Of a stretch of 64,000 bases of DNA, positions 36,211 through 43,870 are shown piece after piece; position 1 is the stretch's first letter, and each line of letters starts with the position of its first letter. Origin of the DNA: Mesorhizobium_L sp035547755 (GTDB lineage: Bacteria > Pseudomonadota > Alphaproteobacteria > Rhizobiales > Rhizobiaceae); contig DASZUG010000020.1 in NCBI GenBank assembly GCA_035547755.1, forward strand, positions 62,001 through 126,000. The letters are read 5' to 3'. The position numbers and the translations under genes were made by a program. The notes beneath the pieces were generated by a model that saw nothing but the letters and a program-made list of their open reading frames with translations, made no database searches and had not been told where the DNA came from.

Positions 36211-36987
36211 TCAGTCGCCAAAGAGGCTGGCGCGGCCGTTGTTGATGTCGTTCGCCCTTTGCGTGAACCGGTTTGCCGGCCCCTCATGCAGGATGAGCGG
36301 CGGACAGAGACGCAGGGCGGCGCGCGAACCGCGTCTGGCGCGCAGCACGATGCGGATCGCGGCAAGGTCGCTGCGCGGATGGACGGGCAGGATTTCGCTG
36401 TCGCCGAAGCGACCCGACAGCGCGGCAAGGATGGCCGGAAGGGAGGATGGCCGCGCGATGAGGGCCACGGAGCCCGTCGGCATGACCACCGCGCCGGCGC
36501 TGCGCAGCCAGCTTTCGAAGAGCCCCTCCTCCATCATATGCGCCTGCTTCTTGAGGCTGTCGGGCGACGGCCGGTGATGGGCGGTATTGAAGGGCGGATT
36601 CATGATGACGAAATCGGCACTCCGGTCGAGGAGCCCGGCATCGATCCGCCTCTGCCCCGTGAGGGTGACATCTGCTTCGAGGACCGTTGCTCGTTCCGCG
36701 AGGGCCGCGTTCTCCGGAAGAGCCAGCGTTTTGCATGCAAAACCGGCCATTTCCGCGGAGCGCTCGACCAGGACCGCGGTGGCTTGGGGACAGCGGGACA
36801 GTACGGCAAGAGCCGCTGCGCCAGCCCCGGCCCCGAAATCCACGACCCGGCCCGCAAAACCGGAGGGAACGGCGGCCGCCAGGATCATCGCGTCGATGCC
36901 CGCGCGATGCCCCCGCGCCGCCGGCTGCACGAGGTGGAAGCCGCCCCGGTGAAACAGATCGACCGTATGATCGGGAGCATCCGGCAT
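36211..36987 (-). CDS. TrmN6-like SAM-dependent methyltransferase
   Basis: This 258-aa protein has the class I SAM motif DFGAGAGAAALAVLSR (about residues 50-65) and the catalytic N-P-P-F (MNPPFNTAHH, about 128) that marks N6-adenine or N5-glutamine methyltransferases. The order and spacing match the tRNA1(Val) adenine-37 N6 methyltransferase group. The N-terminal HLVQPAARGHRAGIDAMILAA resembles TrmN6 openings. The RNA target is inferred. It is separated from the DUF2007 gene by 9 bp on the same strand. Confidence 0.82.
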   Translation of the reverse strand: MPDAPDHTVDLFHRGGFHLVQPAARGHRAGIDAMILAAAVPSGFAGRVVDFGAGAGAAALAVLSRCPQATAVLVERSAEMAGFACKTLALPENAALAERATVLEADVTLTGQRRIDAGLLDRSADFVIMNPPFNTAHHRPSPDSLKKQAHMMEEGLFESWLRSAGAVVMPTGSVALIARPSSLPAILAALSGRFGDSEILPVHPRSDLAAIRIVLRARRGSRAALRLCPPLILHEGPANRFTQRANDINNGRASLFGD

Positions 36988-36996
36988 GATCGCCGG

Positions 36997-37221
36997 CTAT
37001 TTCTGCTTCATTTCATGGCCGATTCCCGCGTCCGACAGGATCCGCCTTGCGCGCTCCACTGCATCCGCGTCCACCATAACCCGCTTGGGCAATATGCCGA
37101 GCGAGCCCTCGATGATGCTCATGTTCTGGTCGGCGACGAAACAGCCGATGCCTGCATCGCGCATCAGCGCCTCCACATAGGAGATGATGACGGGATCGTT
37201 GGTACGCATAAGTTCGATCAT
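36997..37221 (-). CDS. DUF2007 family protein
   Basis: This encodes 74 aa from the ATG at 37221 (MIELMRTNDPVIISYV). The frame continuing to 37284 is not needed. DUF2007 proteins are small ferredoxin-like domains related to the PII-type signal fold; VEALMRDAGIGCFVADQNMS and KRVMVDADAVERARRIL are the two conserved helices with their strands. It is 9 bp upstream of the methyltransferase gene on the same strand and divergent from the polyprenyl synthase gene. The role is unknown. Confidence 0.8.
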   Translation of the reverse strand: MIELMRTNDPVIISYVEALMRDAGIGCFVADQNMSIIEGSLGILPKRVMVDADAVERARRILSDAGIGHEMKQK

Positions 37222-37394
37222 GATGTCTCTTCGGTGGTGCTTTCGCTGACGAAAGCTTCTATCCTGTTCGGAACGCCGCGCCAATTAGCCACTTGCTGCA
37301 ACCACGGCGCGCGCCATAAATGAGAACGGGTCCTGACCCTCAAGCAGCCAGGTGCCTCCCGATCACAGCGGGGCCCGTTATAGGAGTGTGTATT

Positions 37395-38411
37395 TTGGGC
37401 GTTGTTATCTCGCTCGACGAAGGCAAACGGGAACTGGCTTCGATCCAGCCCTTGATCGACTTGACGACCGCGGACATGCGGCGCGTCAACGAACTCATTC
37501 TCTCCAAGGCCGGTTCGGACGTCGAGATGATCCCCGAAATCGCCAACCACCTGATTTCGTCGGGGGGCAAGCGCCTACGGCCGATGCTCACCCTCGCGGC
37601 CGCGCAAATGTTCGGCTACCGGGGGGACGGCCATATCAAGCTCGCGACCAGCGTCGAGTTCATGCACACGGCGACCCTGCTGCATGACGACGTCGTCGAC
37701 GAGAGTTCGTTGAGGCGCGGCAGGAAGACAGCCCGCATGATCTGGGGCAACCAGGCAAGCGTTCTGGTCGGCGATTTCCTGCTCGGCCAGGCTTTCCGCA
37801 TGATGGTCGATGTCGGCTCGCTCGATGCGCTCGATATTCTTTCGAGCGCGGCCTCGGTCATCGCCGAAGGCGAGGTGATGCAGCTTGCGGCCGCCCAGAA
37901 CCTGGAGACGACGGAGGATGAATATCTTGCCGTGATCAAGGCCAAGACCGCCGCCCTCTTTTCCGCCGCGGCGGAGGTCGGGCCGGTCGTCGCCTTGGCG
38001 TCGCGCGAGGAGCGGACGGCGCTGCGCTCCTACGGGACCAATCTCGGCCTGGCGTTCCAGCTTATCGACGATGCGCTGGATTATGGCGGAAACAGCAAGG
38101 ATCTCGGCAAGAATGTCGGAGACGATTTCCGCGAGGGCAAGGTGACGCTGCCCGTCATCCTGAGCTATCGCCGGGGTACGGCGGAGGAGCGCGCCTTCTG
38201 GAAGAGGGCGATCGAAGGAGGCTCGACCGACGATGCGGCTCTGGAGAAGGCGATCGGCATCATGAAGCGCTATTCGACCATCGTCGATACGGTTGGTAGG
38301 GCGCGCCATTTCGGTGAAATCGCCCGTGATGCACTGGCGCCGCTGGAGAATACGCCGCAGAAATCGGCGCTCCTGGAAGTAATCGACTTCTGCATTGATC
38401 GCGTGTCCTGA
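37395..38411 (+). CDS. ispB: Polyprenyl diphosphate synthase (octa/decaprenyl type)
   Basis: This enzyme extends farnesyl diphosphate to the long isoprenoid tail of ubiquinone. The 338-aa protein has the two aspartate-rich motifs DDVVD (LLHDDVVDES, about residue 100) and DDALD (QLIDDALDYGG), plus GGKRLRPMLTLAAAQM. The likely start is a TTG at 37395: AGGAG lies 8 nt upstream and MGVVISLDEG matches family N termini; a longer ATG frame from 37320 has no such support. Product chain length (C40 or C50) cannot be read; alphaproteobacteria usually make C50. UbiA, its user, is at 51436. Confidence 0.92.
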   Translation: MGVVISLDEGKRELASIQPLIDLTTADMRRVNELILSKAGSDVEMIPEIANHLISSGGKRLRPMLTLAAAQMFGYRGDGHIKLATSVEFMHTATLLHDDVVDESSLRRGRKTARMIWGNQASVLVGDFLLGQAFRMMVDVGSLDALDILSSAASVIAEGEVMQLAAAQNLETTEDEYLAVIKAKTAALFSAAAEVGPVVALASREERTALRSYGTNLGLAFQLIDDALDYGGNSKDLGKNVGDDFREGKVTLPVILSYRRGTAEERAFWKRAIEGGSTDDAALEKAIGIMKRYSTIVDTVGRARHFGEIARDALAPLENTPQKSALLEVIDFCIDRVS

Positions 38412-38539
38412 TCGGCGGAGGAGAAACCCGTCGGTCCCCTCCGCGGCTCTCGGAGTACGATTGACCTTGACCCTAAAAAGGCCATGCTTTGGCCATTCAA
38501 CGTTGCTGAGTCTGAAGGATCATTCGGTGGTCGCTTGGG

Positions 38540-38631
38540 AGCATGATGCGGCGCCGGTTTTCCAAAAATCATGCTAAGGGCAAGAATAAAGCATGATCCG
38601 AAAATATGGGTACCGGTACAAAGATCATGCT
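38540..38631. repeat. GCATGATC-type inverted repeats, two units
   Basis: AGCATGAT (38540-38547) pairs with ATCATGCT (38568-38575), and AGCATGATC (38590-38598) pairs with GATCATGCT (38623-38631). Between them lie CCGGTTTTCC and TACCGGTAC cores. A related unit is at 59049-59099. They fill the gap between the polyprenyl synthase and TPR genes (38412-38689), where I see no gene. Confidence 0.7.
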
Positions 38632-38689
38632 CAAGCGAAAAGACAAGGCATGATGCGGTCGTTTGCGCCATGGGTTAGGAAGGGACACG

Positions 38690-40480
38690 ATGCCGAATAA
38701 AGGCCATATGTGGGTTGGCGTTCTGGCGCTTTCGGCGGGTATCGCCCTATCGGGCGGGCCGGGCTATGCGGATGCAACGCCCAAGGTCGAGGCGAATTCC
38801 CTTTCAGGCGCCTATCTCGCCGGACGGGTCGCCGAAGCCGACAACGATCTCGACGCGGCCGTCGCCTATTACCAGCGCGCCCTCGTCTTCGATCCCGACA
38901 ACAGGGATATCCAGCAGAATCTGATGCTCGCCCTGATCGCGCGCGGCTCCTTCGATGAGGCGCTGCCTTACGCGGAAAAATTGAAGGCCGTGCCCGAGAT
39001 CGAGCGTTTTTCACGTCTGGCCCTCGCCGTCGATGCCTTTCGCAAGAAGGATTATTCGCACGCGCAATATTGGCTGAAACTCAGCCTCGAATCCGATCTG
39101 GATAAGCTCATCACCGGTCTGATGACGGCTTGGGCCAAGGAAGGGGAGGGCCATACGACGGAGGCGCTCACCTATTTGAAGAAGCTCAACGGTCCCGATT
39201 GGTACACGCTCTTCGTCAGCTACCACCGGGCGCTGATCGCCGATGTCGCTGGGCGCAAGAAGGAAGCGGAAGACGCCTATAAGGCGACGCTCGACAACGT
39301 CGCCGCCGGTGGCGCGGCACCCGGCACCTATATGCGCGCGGCTGAAGCCTATGCCGGATTCCTGGCGCGAAACGGCCAGAAGGTGAAGGCGCTGGCGGTC
39401 CTCAACAAGGCCGATGCCTTTGCCTCCGGCAGGCTGCCGATCATCGCATTGCGAAAGAAAATCGAGAAGGGTACGCCGGTCGAGCGCCTCGTCGCCAGCC
39501 CGACGGATGGCGCGGCGGAGGTCCTGCTCGATCTCGGCACGGCGCTCAATCGTGGCGGCGGTGAGCAATTCGTGCGCCTTTATCTGCAATATGCCCTTGC
39601 TTTGAAGCCCGACAGCGATCTGACGCTTCTCCAACTCGGCGTCGTCGCCGAACAGCAGCAGGATCCCCGGGAAGCCATCAAATTCTATGCGCGCATTCCC
39701 GACAGTTCGCCACTGAAGCGTCTTTCCGAACTGCAGACCGGCCTCAACCTCGCGGATTTGAACGAGAAAGACGAAGCGATAAAGCATCTGAAAAATGTTC
39801 TCGCTTCCGATCCGGGCGACATGCGCGCCTATCTGGCGCTGGGCGGCGTCTATGCGTCCAAGAAGGATTACCGCTCGGCTGCCGAGCTTTACGACAAGGC
39901 GGTGGCGCGCCTGAATCCGCCGAAGCCGACAGACTGGAACATCTTTTATCAGCGCGGCATCGCCTATGAGCGGCTGAAGGAATGGCCGAAGGCCGAGCCG
40001 AACTTCAAGGAAGCGCTGAAGCTTCAGCCAGATCAGCCGCAGGTGCTGAATTACCTTGGCTATTCCTGGGTCGATATGAACATCAACCTCGACCAGGCGC
40101 TCGACATGATCCGCAAGGCGGTCGGATTGCGGCCGAGCGACGGCTATATCGTCGATTCGCTCGGCTGGGCCTATTACAAGCTGGGACGCTATGACGAGGC
40201 TGTCACCCAACTGGAGCGCGCCGTCTCCCTCAAGCCGGACGATCCGGTGCTCAACGATCATCTCGGGGACGCCTATTGGCGCGTCGGCCGCAAGCTCGAG
40301 GCCACCTACCAATGGCAGCAGGCGAAGGACATGAAGCCCGATCCGGACGTGCTCGCCGAGATCAAGAAGAAGCTCGTATCGGGGCTGCCGCCGGTCGAAC
40401 CGAAGAAGGCCGCGCAGGCGCCCGATAATTCGCAGAAGATGGCGCCGAAGAATGACAAGGACGGCGATCAGAAAGGCTGA
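38690..40480 (+). CDS. Exported TPR-repeat protein
   Basis: This 596-aa protein has a signal peptide (GVLALSAGIALSGGPGYADA, about residues 8-28) and at least ten TPR-like helical hairpins along its length, for example AGRVAEADNDLDAAVAYYQRAL and LGWAYYKLGRYDEAVTQLERAV (quoted in part). The C-terminal 40 residues are Lys/Pro-rich and probably disordered. The ATG at 38690 follows AGGAAGGGA. It is predicted periplasmic or outer-membrane associated, acting as a scaffold; similar TPR proteins occur beside the polyprenyl synthase in rhizobia. Specific partners are not known. Confidence 0.88.
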   Translation: MPNKGHMWVGVLALSAGIALSGGPGYADATPKVEANSLSGAYLAGRVAEADNDLDAAVAYYQRALVFDPDNRDIQQNLMLALIARGSFDEALPYAEKLKAVPEIERFSRLALAVDAFRKKDYSHAQYWLKLSLESDLDKLITGLMTAWAKEGEGHTTEALTYLKKLNGPDWYTLFVSYHRALIADVAGRKKEAEDAYKATLDNVAAGGAAPGTYMRAAEAYAGFLARNGQKVKALAVLNKADAFASGRLPIIALRKKIEKGTPVERLVASPTDGAAEVLLDLGTALNRGGGEQFVRLYLQYALALKPDSDLTLLQLGVVAEQQQDPREAIKFYARIPDSSPLKRLSELQTGLNLADLNEKDEAIKHLKNVLASDPGDMRAYLALGGVYASKKDYRSAAELYDKAVARLNPPKPTDWNIFYQRGIAYERLKEWPKAEPNFKEALKLQPDQPQVLNYLGYSWVDMNINLDQALDMIRKAVGLRPSDGYIVDSLGWAYYKLGRYDEAVTQLERAVSLKPDDPVLNDHLGDAYWRVGRKLEATYQWQQAKDMKPDPDVLAEIKKKLVSGLPPVEPKKAAQAPDNSQKMAPKNDKDGDQKG

Positions 40481-40527
40481 GTGGTGGTAGAGGGATGCGG
40501 CCGGTCACGGCCGCATCGAAATGTGCC

Positions 40528-40842
40528 TCAGTTGACCATGTTGCCGAAGCGTGGCTTGACCGGGCAGGACAACCATTGCCCTCCGGTCTTGGTGTAGCAG
40601 GCAAGCCTGAGTCGGGAGAGCCGCTGCTCTCCGGGATTGACCTTCTCGCAGATGCAATAGGCATCGGGCAGCCGCACCACATTGCAGTTGTTCGTGACGC
40701 AGAGATAGCCCGTGACCGGATCGTGGGCGGGCTGGCTGCCCATATGGTCCCTGGCTGCGGCAGCCGATGTACCCGCTCCGAAAAGCAGGGCGGCTGCCAC
40801 CACCGCGACGGCTGCTGGTGCGAATTTTTGTAGGCTTATCAT
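40528..40842 (-). CDS. Small exported six-cysteine protein, copy A
   Basis: This encodes 104 aa with a cleavable signal peptide (APAAVAVVAAALLFGAGTSA). The mature part has six cysteines in the pattern TGYLC, NNC, YCIC, LAC and LSCPVKPRFG, matching the neighbouring gene at 40916-41218. Even cysteine number and export suggest three disulphides in the periplasm. I do not recognise a named family. It is on the strand opposite the TPR gene and 73 bp after its paralogue in transcription order. Function is unknown. Confidence 0.75.
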   Translation of the reverse strand: MISLQKFAPAAVAVVAAALLFGAGTSAAAARDHMGSQPAHDPVTGYLCVTNNCNVVRLPDAYCICEKVNPGEQRLSRLRLACYTKTGGQWLSCPVKPRFGNMVN

Positions 40843-40915
40843 CTCATACCCCTTGGGCGGCTCCGGCCGCTTGTGGAATCATCGCTATCGAAAGTGCTCC
40901 GCTGCGCTATTCCGG

Positions 40916-41218
40916 TCAACGATAGTTCTCCATTATTCCGTAGCGGGGTTTGGCGGGACAACTCGTCCAGTGGCCGGCATGGCCCGTATAGCATTTCAGC
41001 AAGAGGTTCCGTGCGTCGGTTGCCCCCGGATTCTGCTTTACACATATGCAGTTCGCGTTCGAGAGACGGATCGAGGTGCATGAGGCGGAAAGGCACTGGT
41101 AGCCGGTGATGGGATCCGTCGCGGGGCCTGCGGGGTCGGCAAAGGCATATCCCTGGAGCGGACCCACCAGAAGAGCTGCGGCAAAGATAAGCTTCAAAAG
41201 GGATAACGCGCCGGTCAT
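40916..41218 (-). CDS. Small exported six-cysteine protein, copy B
   Basis: This encodes 100 aa, a paralogue of the product at 40528-40842. It has a signal peptide ending near GYAFA, then the same frame of cysteines: TGYQC, ASC, NCIC, LKC and TSCPAKPRYG. The two share roughly half of their mature residues, with DP[VI]TGY at the start and SCP.KPR[FY]G at the end most alike. The pair is an ancient tandem duplication, since the signal peptides are unrelated. No enzymatic motif is visible. An adhesin, inhibitor or stress role would be a guess. Confidence 0.75.
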   Translation of the reverse strand: MTGALSLLKLIFAAALLVGPLQGYAFADPAGPATDPITGYQCLSASCTSIRLSNANCICVKQNPGATDARNLLLKCYTGHAGHWTSCPAKPRYGIMENYR

Positions 41219-41377
41219 ATATTCTCTCCTTTATGCGCGGATATTCCGTCAGTAACGGTCGTTGCGATCCGGTTTGTTCATCCCGCCGATCACAAAAGCG
41301 AGAGGAGCGTCGCCTTGACGGCTCCGGATGCCCGATTTAGGACGGCCTATCCTTGCCAGCGCCTTTGAGGCTCTCCC

Positions 41378-42451
41378 TTGACGACCCGTTTACCCGATTA
41401 TCTCGACCCGCGCCGATCGTTCCAGGGACTGATCCTGACCCTGCACGATTATTGGGCGAAATATGGCTGCGTCATCCTGCAGCCCTATGACATGGAAGTC
41501 GGCGCCGGCACGTTCCACCCCGCGACCACGCTCCGCGCCCTCGGACCCCGGCCCTGGAACGCGGCCTATGTGCAGCCGTCGCGTCGCCCCAAGGACGGCC
41601 GTTATGGCGAAAATCCGAACCGGCTCCAGCATTACTATCAATACCAGGTCATCCTGAAACCCAATCCGCCCAATCTGCAGGAACTCTATCTCGGCTCTCT
41701 GGAGGCGATCGGCATCGACCCGCTGCTGCACGACATCCGCTTTGTCGAGGACGATTGGGAAAGCCCGACGCTCGGCGCCTGGGGGCTCGGCTGGGAGTGC
41801 TGGTGCGACGGCATGGAGGTCTCGCAGTTCACCTATTTCCAGCAGGTCTGCGGCATCGAATGCGCTCCGGTCGCCGGCGAACTGACTTACGGGCTGGAAC
41901 GGCTCGCAATGTATGTGCAGGGCGTCGACAACGTTTATGACCTGAATTTCAACGGTCGCGAGGGCGCGGAAAAAGTCACCTATGGCGACGTCTTCCTGCA
42001 GGCGGAGCAGGAATATTCGCGCTTCAATTTCGAATATGCCGATACCGAGTTGCTGTTCCGGCATTTCGAGGACGCCGAGAGGGAATGCGCAGCGCTGTTG
42101 AAGGCGGGCGCGCCAATCTCCCCCCTTGAGGGGGAGAAGCCCGCGAAGCGGGCAGAGGGGGTCGGTGCAGAAGGCACCTCCAGGGTATCGAGCATTGCAG
42201 CGGCGACCCCACCCGGCCCTTTGGGCCACCCTCCCCTCAAGGGGGAGGGAAACCATCGCCTCGTGCTGCCTGCCTACGACCAATGCATCAAGGCGAGCCA
42301 TGCCTTCAACCTGCTCGACGCGCGCAGCGTCATCTCCGTCACCGAGCGCCAGAGCTATATTCTGCGCGTGCGCAATCTCGCCAAGGCTTGCGGCGAGGCC
42401 TTCCTTCTGACCGATGCAGGCGGTTTCGGCTTTAATCGCGAAGCTGCATGA
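41378..42451 (+). CDS. glyQ: Glycyl-tRNA synthetase, alpha subunit (with insertion)
   Basis: GlyQ is the catalytic subunit of the alpha2beta2 glycyl-tRNA synthetase. Class II features are clear: SFQGLILTLHDYWAKYGC at the start, QPYDMEVGAGTFHPATTLR, YVQPSRRPKDGRYGENPNR and LGSLEAIGIDP. The protein is 357 aa against roughly 300-315 usual. The excess, about residues 247-290, is encoded by a palindromic repeat (42117-42251) placed between KAG and LVLPAYDQ. The C-terminal SHAFNLLDARSVISVTERQ is normal. glyQ is followed by a hydrolase gene that overlaps its stop, and glyS lies 1.4 kb further on. Confidence 0.97.
   Translation: MTTRLPDYLDPRRSFQGLILTLHDYWAKYGCVILQPYDMEVGAGTFHPATTLRALGPRPWNAAYVQPSRRPKDGRYGENPNRLQHYYQYQVILKPNPPNLQELYLGSLEAIGIDPLLHDIRFVEDDWESPTLGAWGLGWECWCDGMEVSQFTYFQQVCGIECAPVAGELTYGLERLAMYVQGVDNVYDLNFNGREGAEKVTYGDVFLQAEQEYSRFNFEYADTELLFRHFEDAERECAALLKAGAPISPLEGEKPAKRAEGVGAEGTSRVSSIAAATPPGPLGHPPLKGEGNHRLVLPAYDQCIKASHAFNLLDARSVISVTERQSYILRVRNLAKACGEAFLLTDAGGFGFNREAA
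42117..42251. repeat. Palindromic repeat within glyQ, CTCCCCC family
   Basis: The left end reads TCTCCCCCCTTGAGGGGGAG and the right end CTCCCCTCAAGGGGGAGG, each itself palindromic. Between them are GCCCGCGAAGCGGGC and GGCCCTTTGGGCC hairpins. The unit is read in frame without a stop and adds about 45 codons to glyQ. Two related units lie in glyS. Confidence 0.85.
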
Positions 42452-43032
42452 TGGCAAAGACCTTGCTGGAAATGGCGGGCGCCGACCTGACGCCGAAACT
42501 CGCCGATGCCGTTCTCATCGTCATCGACGCGCAGAACGAATATGTCGACGGAAAGCTGCCGCTGCCGGGCGTGAAGCCGGCTCTCGCCAATATCGCGCGC
42601 CTGCTTGCCAGGGCGCGCGCCGACAGTGGCCGCATCATCCATGTCCAGCATCGCGGCCGCGCCGGCGGCGCGTTCGACCCGGCCGCTCGTGGTTTCGCGA
42701 TCGCCGGTGAAGCTTCGCCGCTTGAAGGCGAGATGGTGCTGGAAAAGCCGCTGCCCAATGCCTTCGCCAATACGACACTTAATGAGGCCCTTACTGCCGC
42801 GGACGCGAAGCGGCTCGTTCTGGCCGGCTTCATGACCCATATGTGCGTCTCCTCCACCGCGCGTGCCGCGCTCGACCTCGGCTATCAGACGATAATCGTC
42901 GCTGATGCCTGCGCGACGCGCGACCTGCCGGCGGCTGGCGGCGACATTTCCGCGGCCGATCTCCATCGCGCCGAACTCGCCGCGCTTGCGGACCGATTCT
43001 CGATTGTTTGCGATACGGAACGGTTGGTTTGA
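42448..43032 (+). CDS. Isochorismatase-family cysteine hydrolase
   Basis: This 194-aa protein has the triad of the isochorismatase-like family: Asp28 in VIDAQNEYVDG, Lys in LEKPLPNAF (about 99) and Cys in GFMTHMCVSSTARAA (about 131). Members hydrolyse nicotinamide, N-carbamoyl compounds or isochorismate. Its ATG overlaps the glyQ stop, so it is co-translated with glyQ. A similar hydrolase lies by glyQ in other rhizobia. The substrate is not clear from sequence. Confidence 0.88.
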   Translation: MMAKTLLEMAGADLTPKLADAVLIVIDAQNEYVDGKLPLPGVKPALANIARLLARARADSGRIIHVQHRGRAGGAFDPAARGFAIAGEASPLEGEMVLEKPLPNAFANTTLNEALTAADAKRLVLAGFMTHMCVSSTARAALDLGYQTIIVADACATRDLPAAGGDISAADLHRAELAALADRFSIVCDTERLV

Positions 43033-43060
43033 ATTCCAAACATCGACTGTTCGGAAATCT

Positions 43061-43426
43061 CTACAGGACATAGGGCACGCGCACGCCGGGTGTGCCCTCG
43101 CCGAAATCCTTGGTGTTCCGAGTCACCAGGAGCAGAGAGTTAACGTCGGCCGTTGCCCATATGATCGCGTCCGGAAGCTTGATCCCGTGACTGCGGCGGA
43201 GCGATACCGCACGTTCCGCGATTTCGTCGTCGAGACCGACGACGCCGAACCCGGCAAGGAAGGCGCGTGTGGGTTCCTCCACTTCCTCCGGCGCGCCGAC
43301 CAGCACTTCCATCCAGCTTATGACGCTGATGCTCCGGGTTTCGTAGCGGCTCAACTCCGCTCGGGCTTGCGGCACCGCGTTGAGGTAGTCGATCAGGATG
43401 TTGGTGTCGAAGAGCGTCTTCACCAT
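43061..43426 (-). CDS. vapC: VapC-like PIN-domain toxin
   Basis: VapC proteins are PIN-fold ribonucleases that cut tRNA or rRNA and are held in check by VapB. The 121-aa product has the PIN acidic residues: Asp in FDTNILIDYL (residue 7), Glu in SWMEVL (about 40), Asp in LPDAIIWATA (about 91) and Asp in TRNTKDFG. It overlaps the antitoxin gene by 7 bp. The pair faces the glyQ-hydrolase unit and sits between glyQ and glyS. Whether it is active is not shown. Confidence 0.88.
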   Translation of the reverse strand: MVKTLFDTNILIDYLNAVPQARAELSRYETRSISVISWMEVLVGAPEEVEEPTRAFLAGFGVVGLDDEIAERAVSLRRSHGIKLPDAIIWATADVNSLLLVTRNTKDFGEGTPGVRVPYVL

Positions 43427-43635
43427 TCGCCACGCATTTTTTCCTGATAAGCGAGGCCGTCAATCTTCCGGTGGCCCCATAGGCCGAAGGCGTCCTCTTC
43501 AGCGCCCGCTGGCCGCCGTTGCAGATAGTCGGACACGGCTTCGCGGATGACCGACGCGCGGGACCGGTTCTCCTTCCGCGCCACGCGATCCAGTTCGCGA
43601 ATTTGCTTCTCGTCTATCGTGATAAGGGCGCGCAT
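43420..43635 (-). CDS. vapB: VapB-like ribbon-helix-helix antitoxin
   Basis: This encodes 71 aa from the ATG at 43635; the open frame extending to 44991 is a shadow of glyS. The RHH DNA-binding core reads ALITIDEKQIRELDRVARKENRSRASVIREAVSDYL (residues 3-39, quoted in part: SRASVIREA), and the C-terminal 30 residues would bind the toxin. A strong promoter and a palindrome lie just upstream. It is the first gene of the pair, as usual for VapBC. Confidence 0.88.
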   Translation of the reverse strand: MRALITIDEKQIRELDRVARKENRSRASVIREAVSDYLQRRPAGAEEDAFGLWGHRKIDGLAYQEKMRGEW

Positions 43636-43651
43636 GTCTGCCTCGTGACAA

Positions 43652-43661
43652 CCGATATCGG
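43652..43661 (-). promoter_or_regulatory. Likely VapB operator palindrome
   Basis: CCGATATCGG is a perfect 10-base palindrome at the expected transcription start of vapBC, and it sits inside a wider dyad bounded by GTGA (43646-43649) and TCAC. VapB-type RHH proteins repress their own promoter through such sites. Confidence 0.55.
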
Positions 43662-43662
43662 C

Positions 43663-43691
43663 ATTATATATCACTTTTTGCCCACGGTTAA
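43663..43691 (-). promoter_or_regulatory. vapBC promoter
   Basis: On the minus strand TTAACC (43691-43686), a 17-nt spacer and a perfect TATAAT (43668-43663) lie 28-57 bp before the vapB start. This is the best consensus promoter I noticed in the window. Confidence 0.65.
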
Positions 43692-43750
43692 AATGGTGAC
43701 AATCATCACCGGCCTTGATAGGTGCGGGACGCCAACGAAAGACCTTCGAT

Positions 43751-43870
43751 ATGCCCGACCTTTTGCTCGAACTTCGCTCTGAGGAAATTCCCGTCTCGCC
43801 GCGCGCCCACAGCGCCGCCGGCGCGAGGACGCGCAATAGAGGAAAGAGCATGCGGGCGAGGGGGCACTGA
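43751..43870 (+). CDS. Truncated glyS 5' copy or leader ORF
   Basis: This 39-codon frame begins with the same 14 residues as glyS (MPDLLLELRSEEIP) and then diverges to a TGA that overlaps the real glyS ATG (TGATG at 43868-43872). Six of the 14 shared codons differ between the two copies, all at synonymous positions. The ribosome site is weak. It may be the remnant of an original glyS start left after recombination, or a translated leader coupled to glyS. Its product, if made, has no recognisable function. Confidence 0.55.
   Translation: MPDLLLELRSEEIPVSPRAHSAAGARTRNRGKSMRARGH

Noticed and set aside
38270..38671. Minus-strand 133-aa ORF over the GCATGATC repeats
   Set aside because: Its length comes from reading through the repeats and the 3' end of the polyprenyl synthase gene; no ribosome site or motif.
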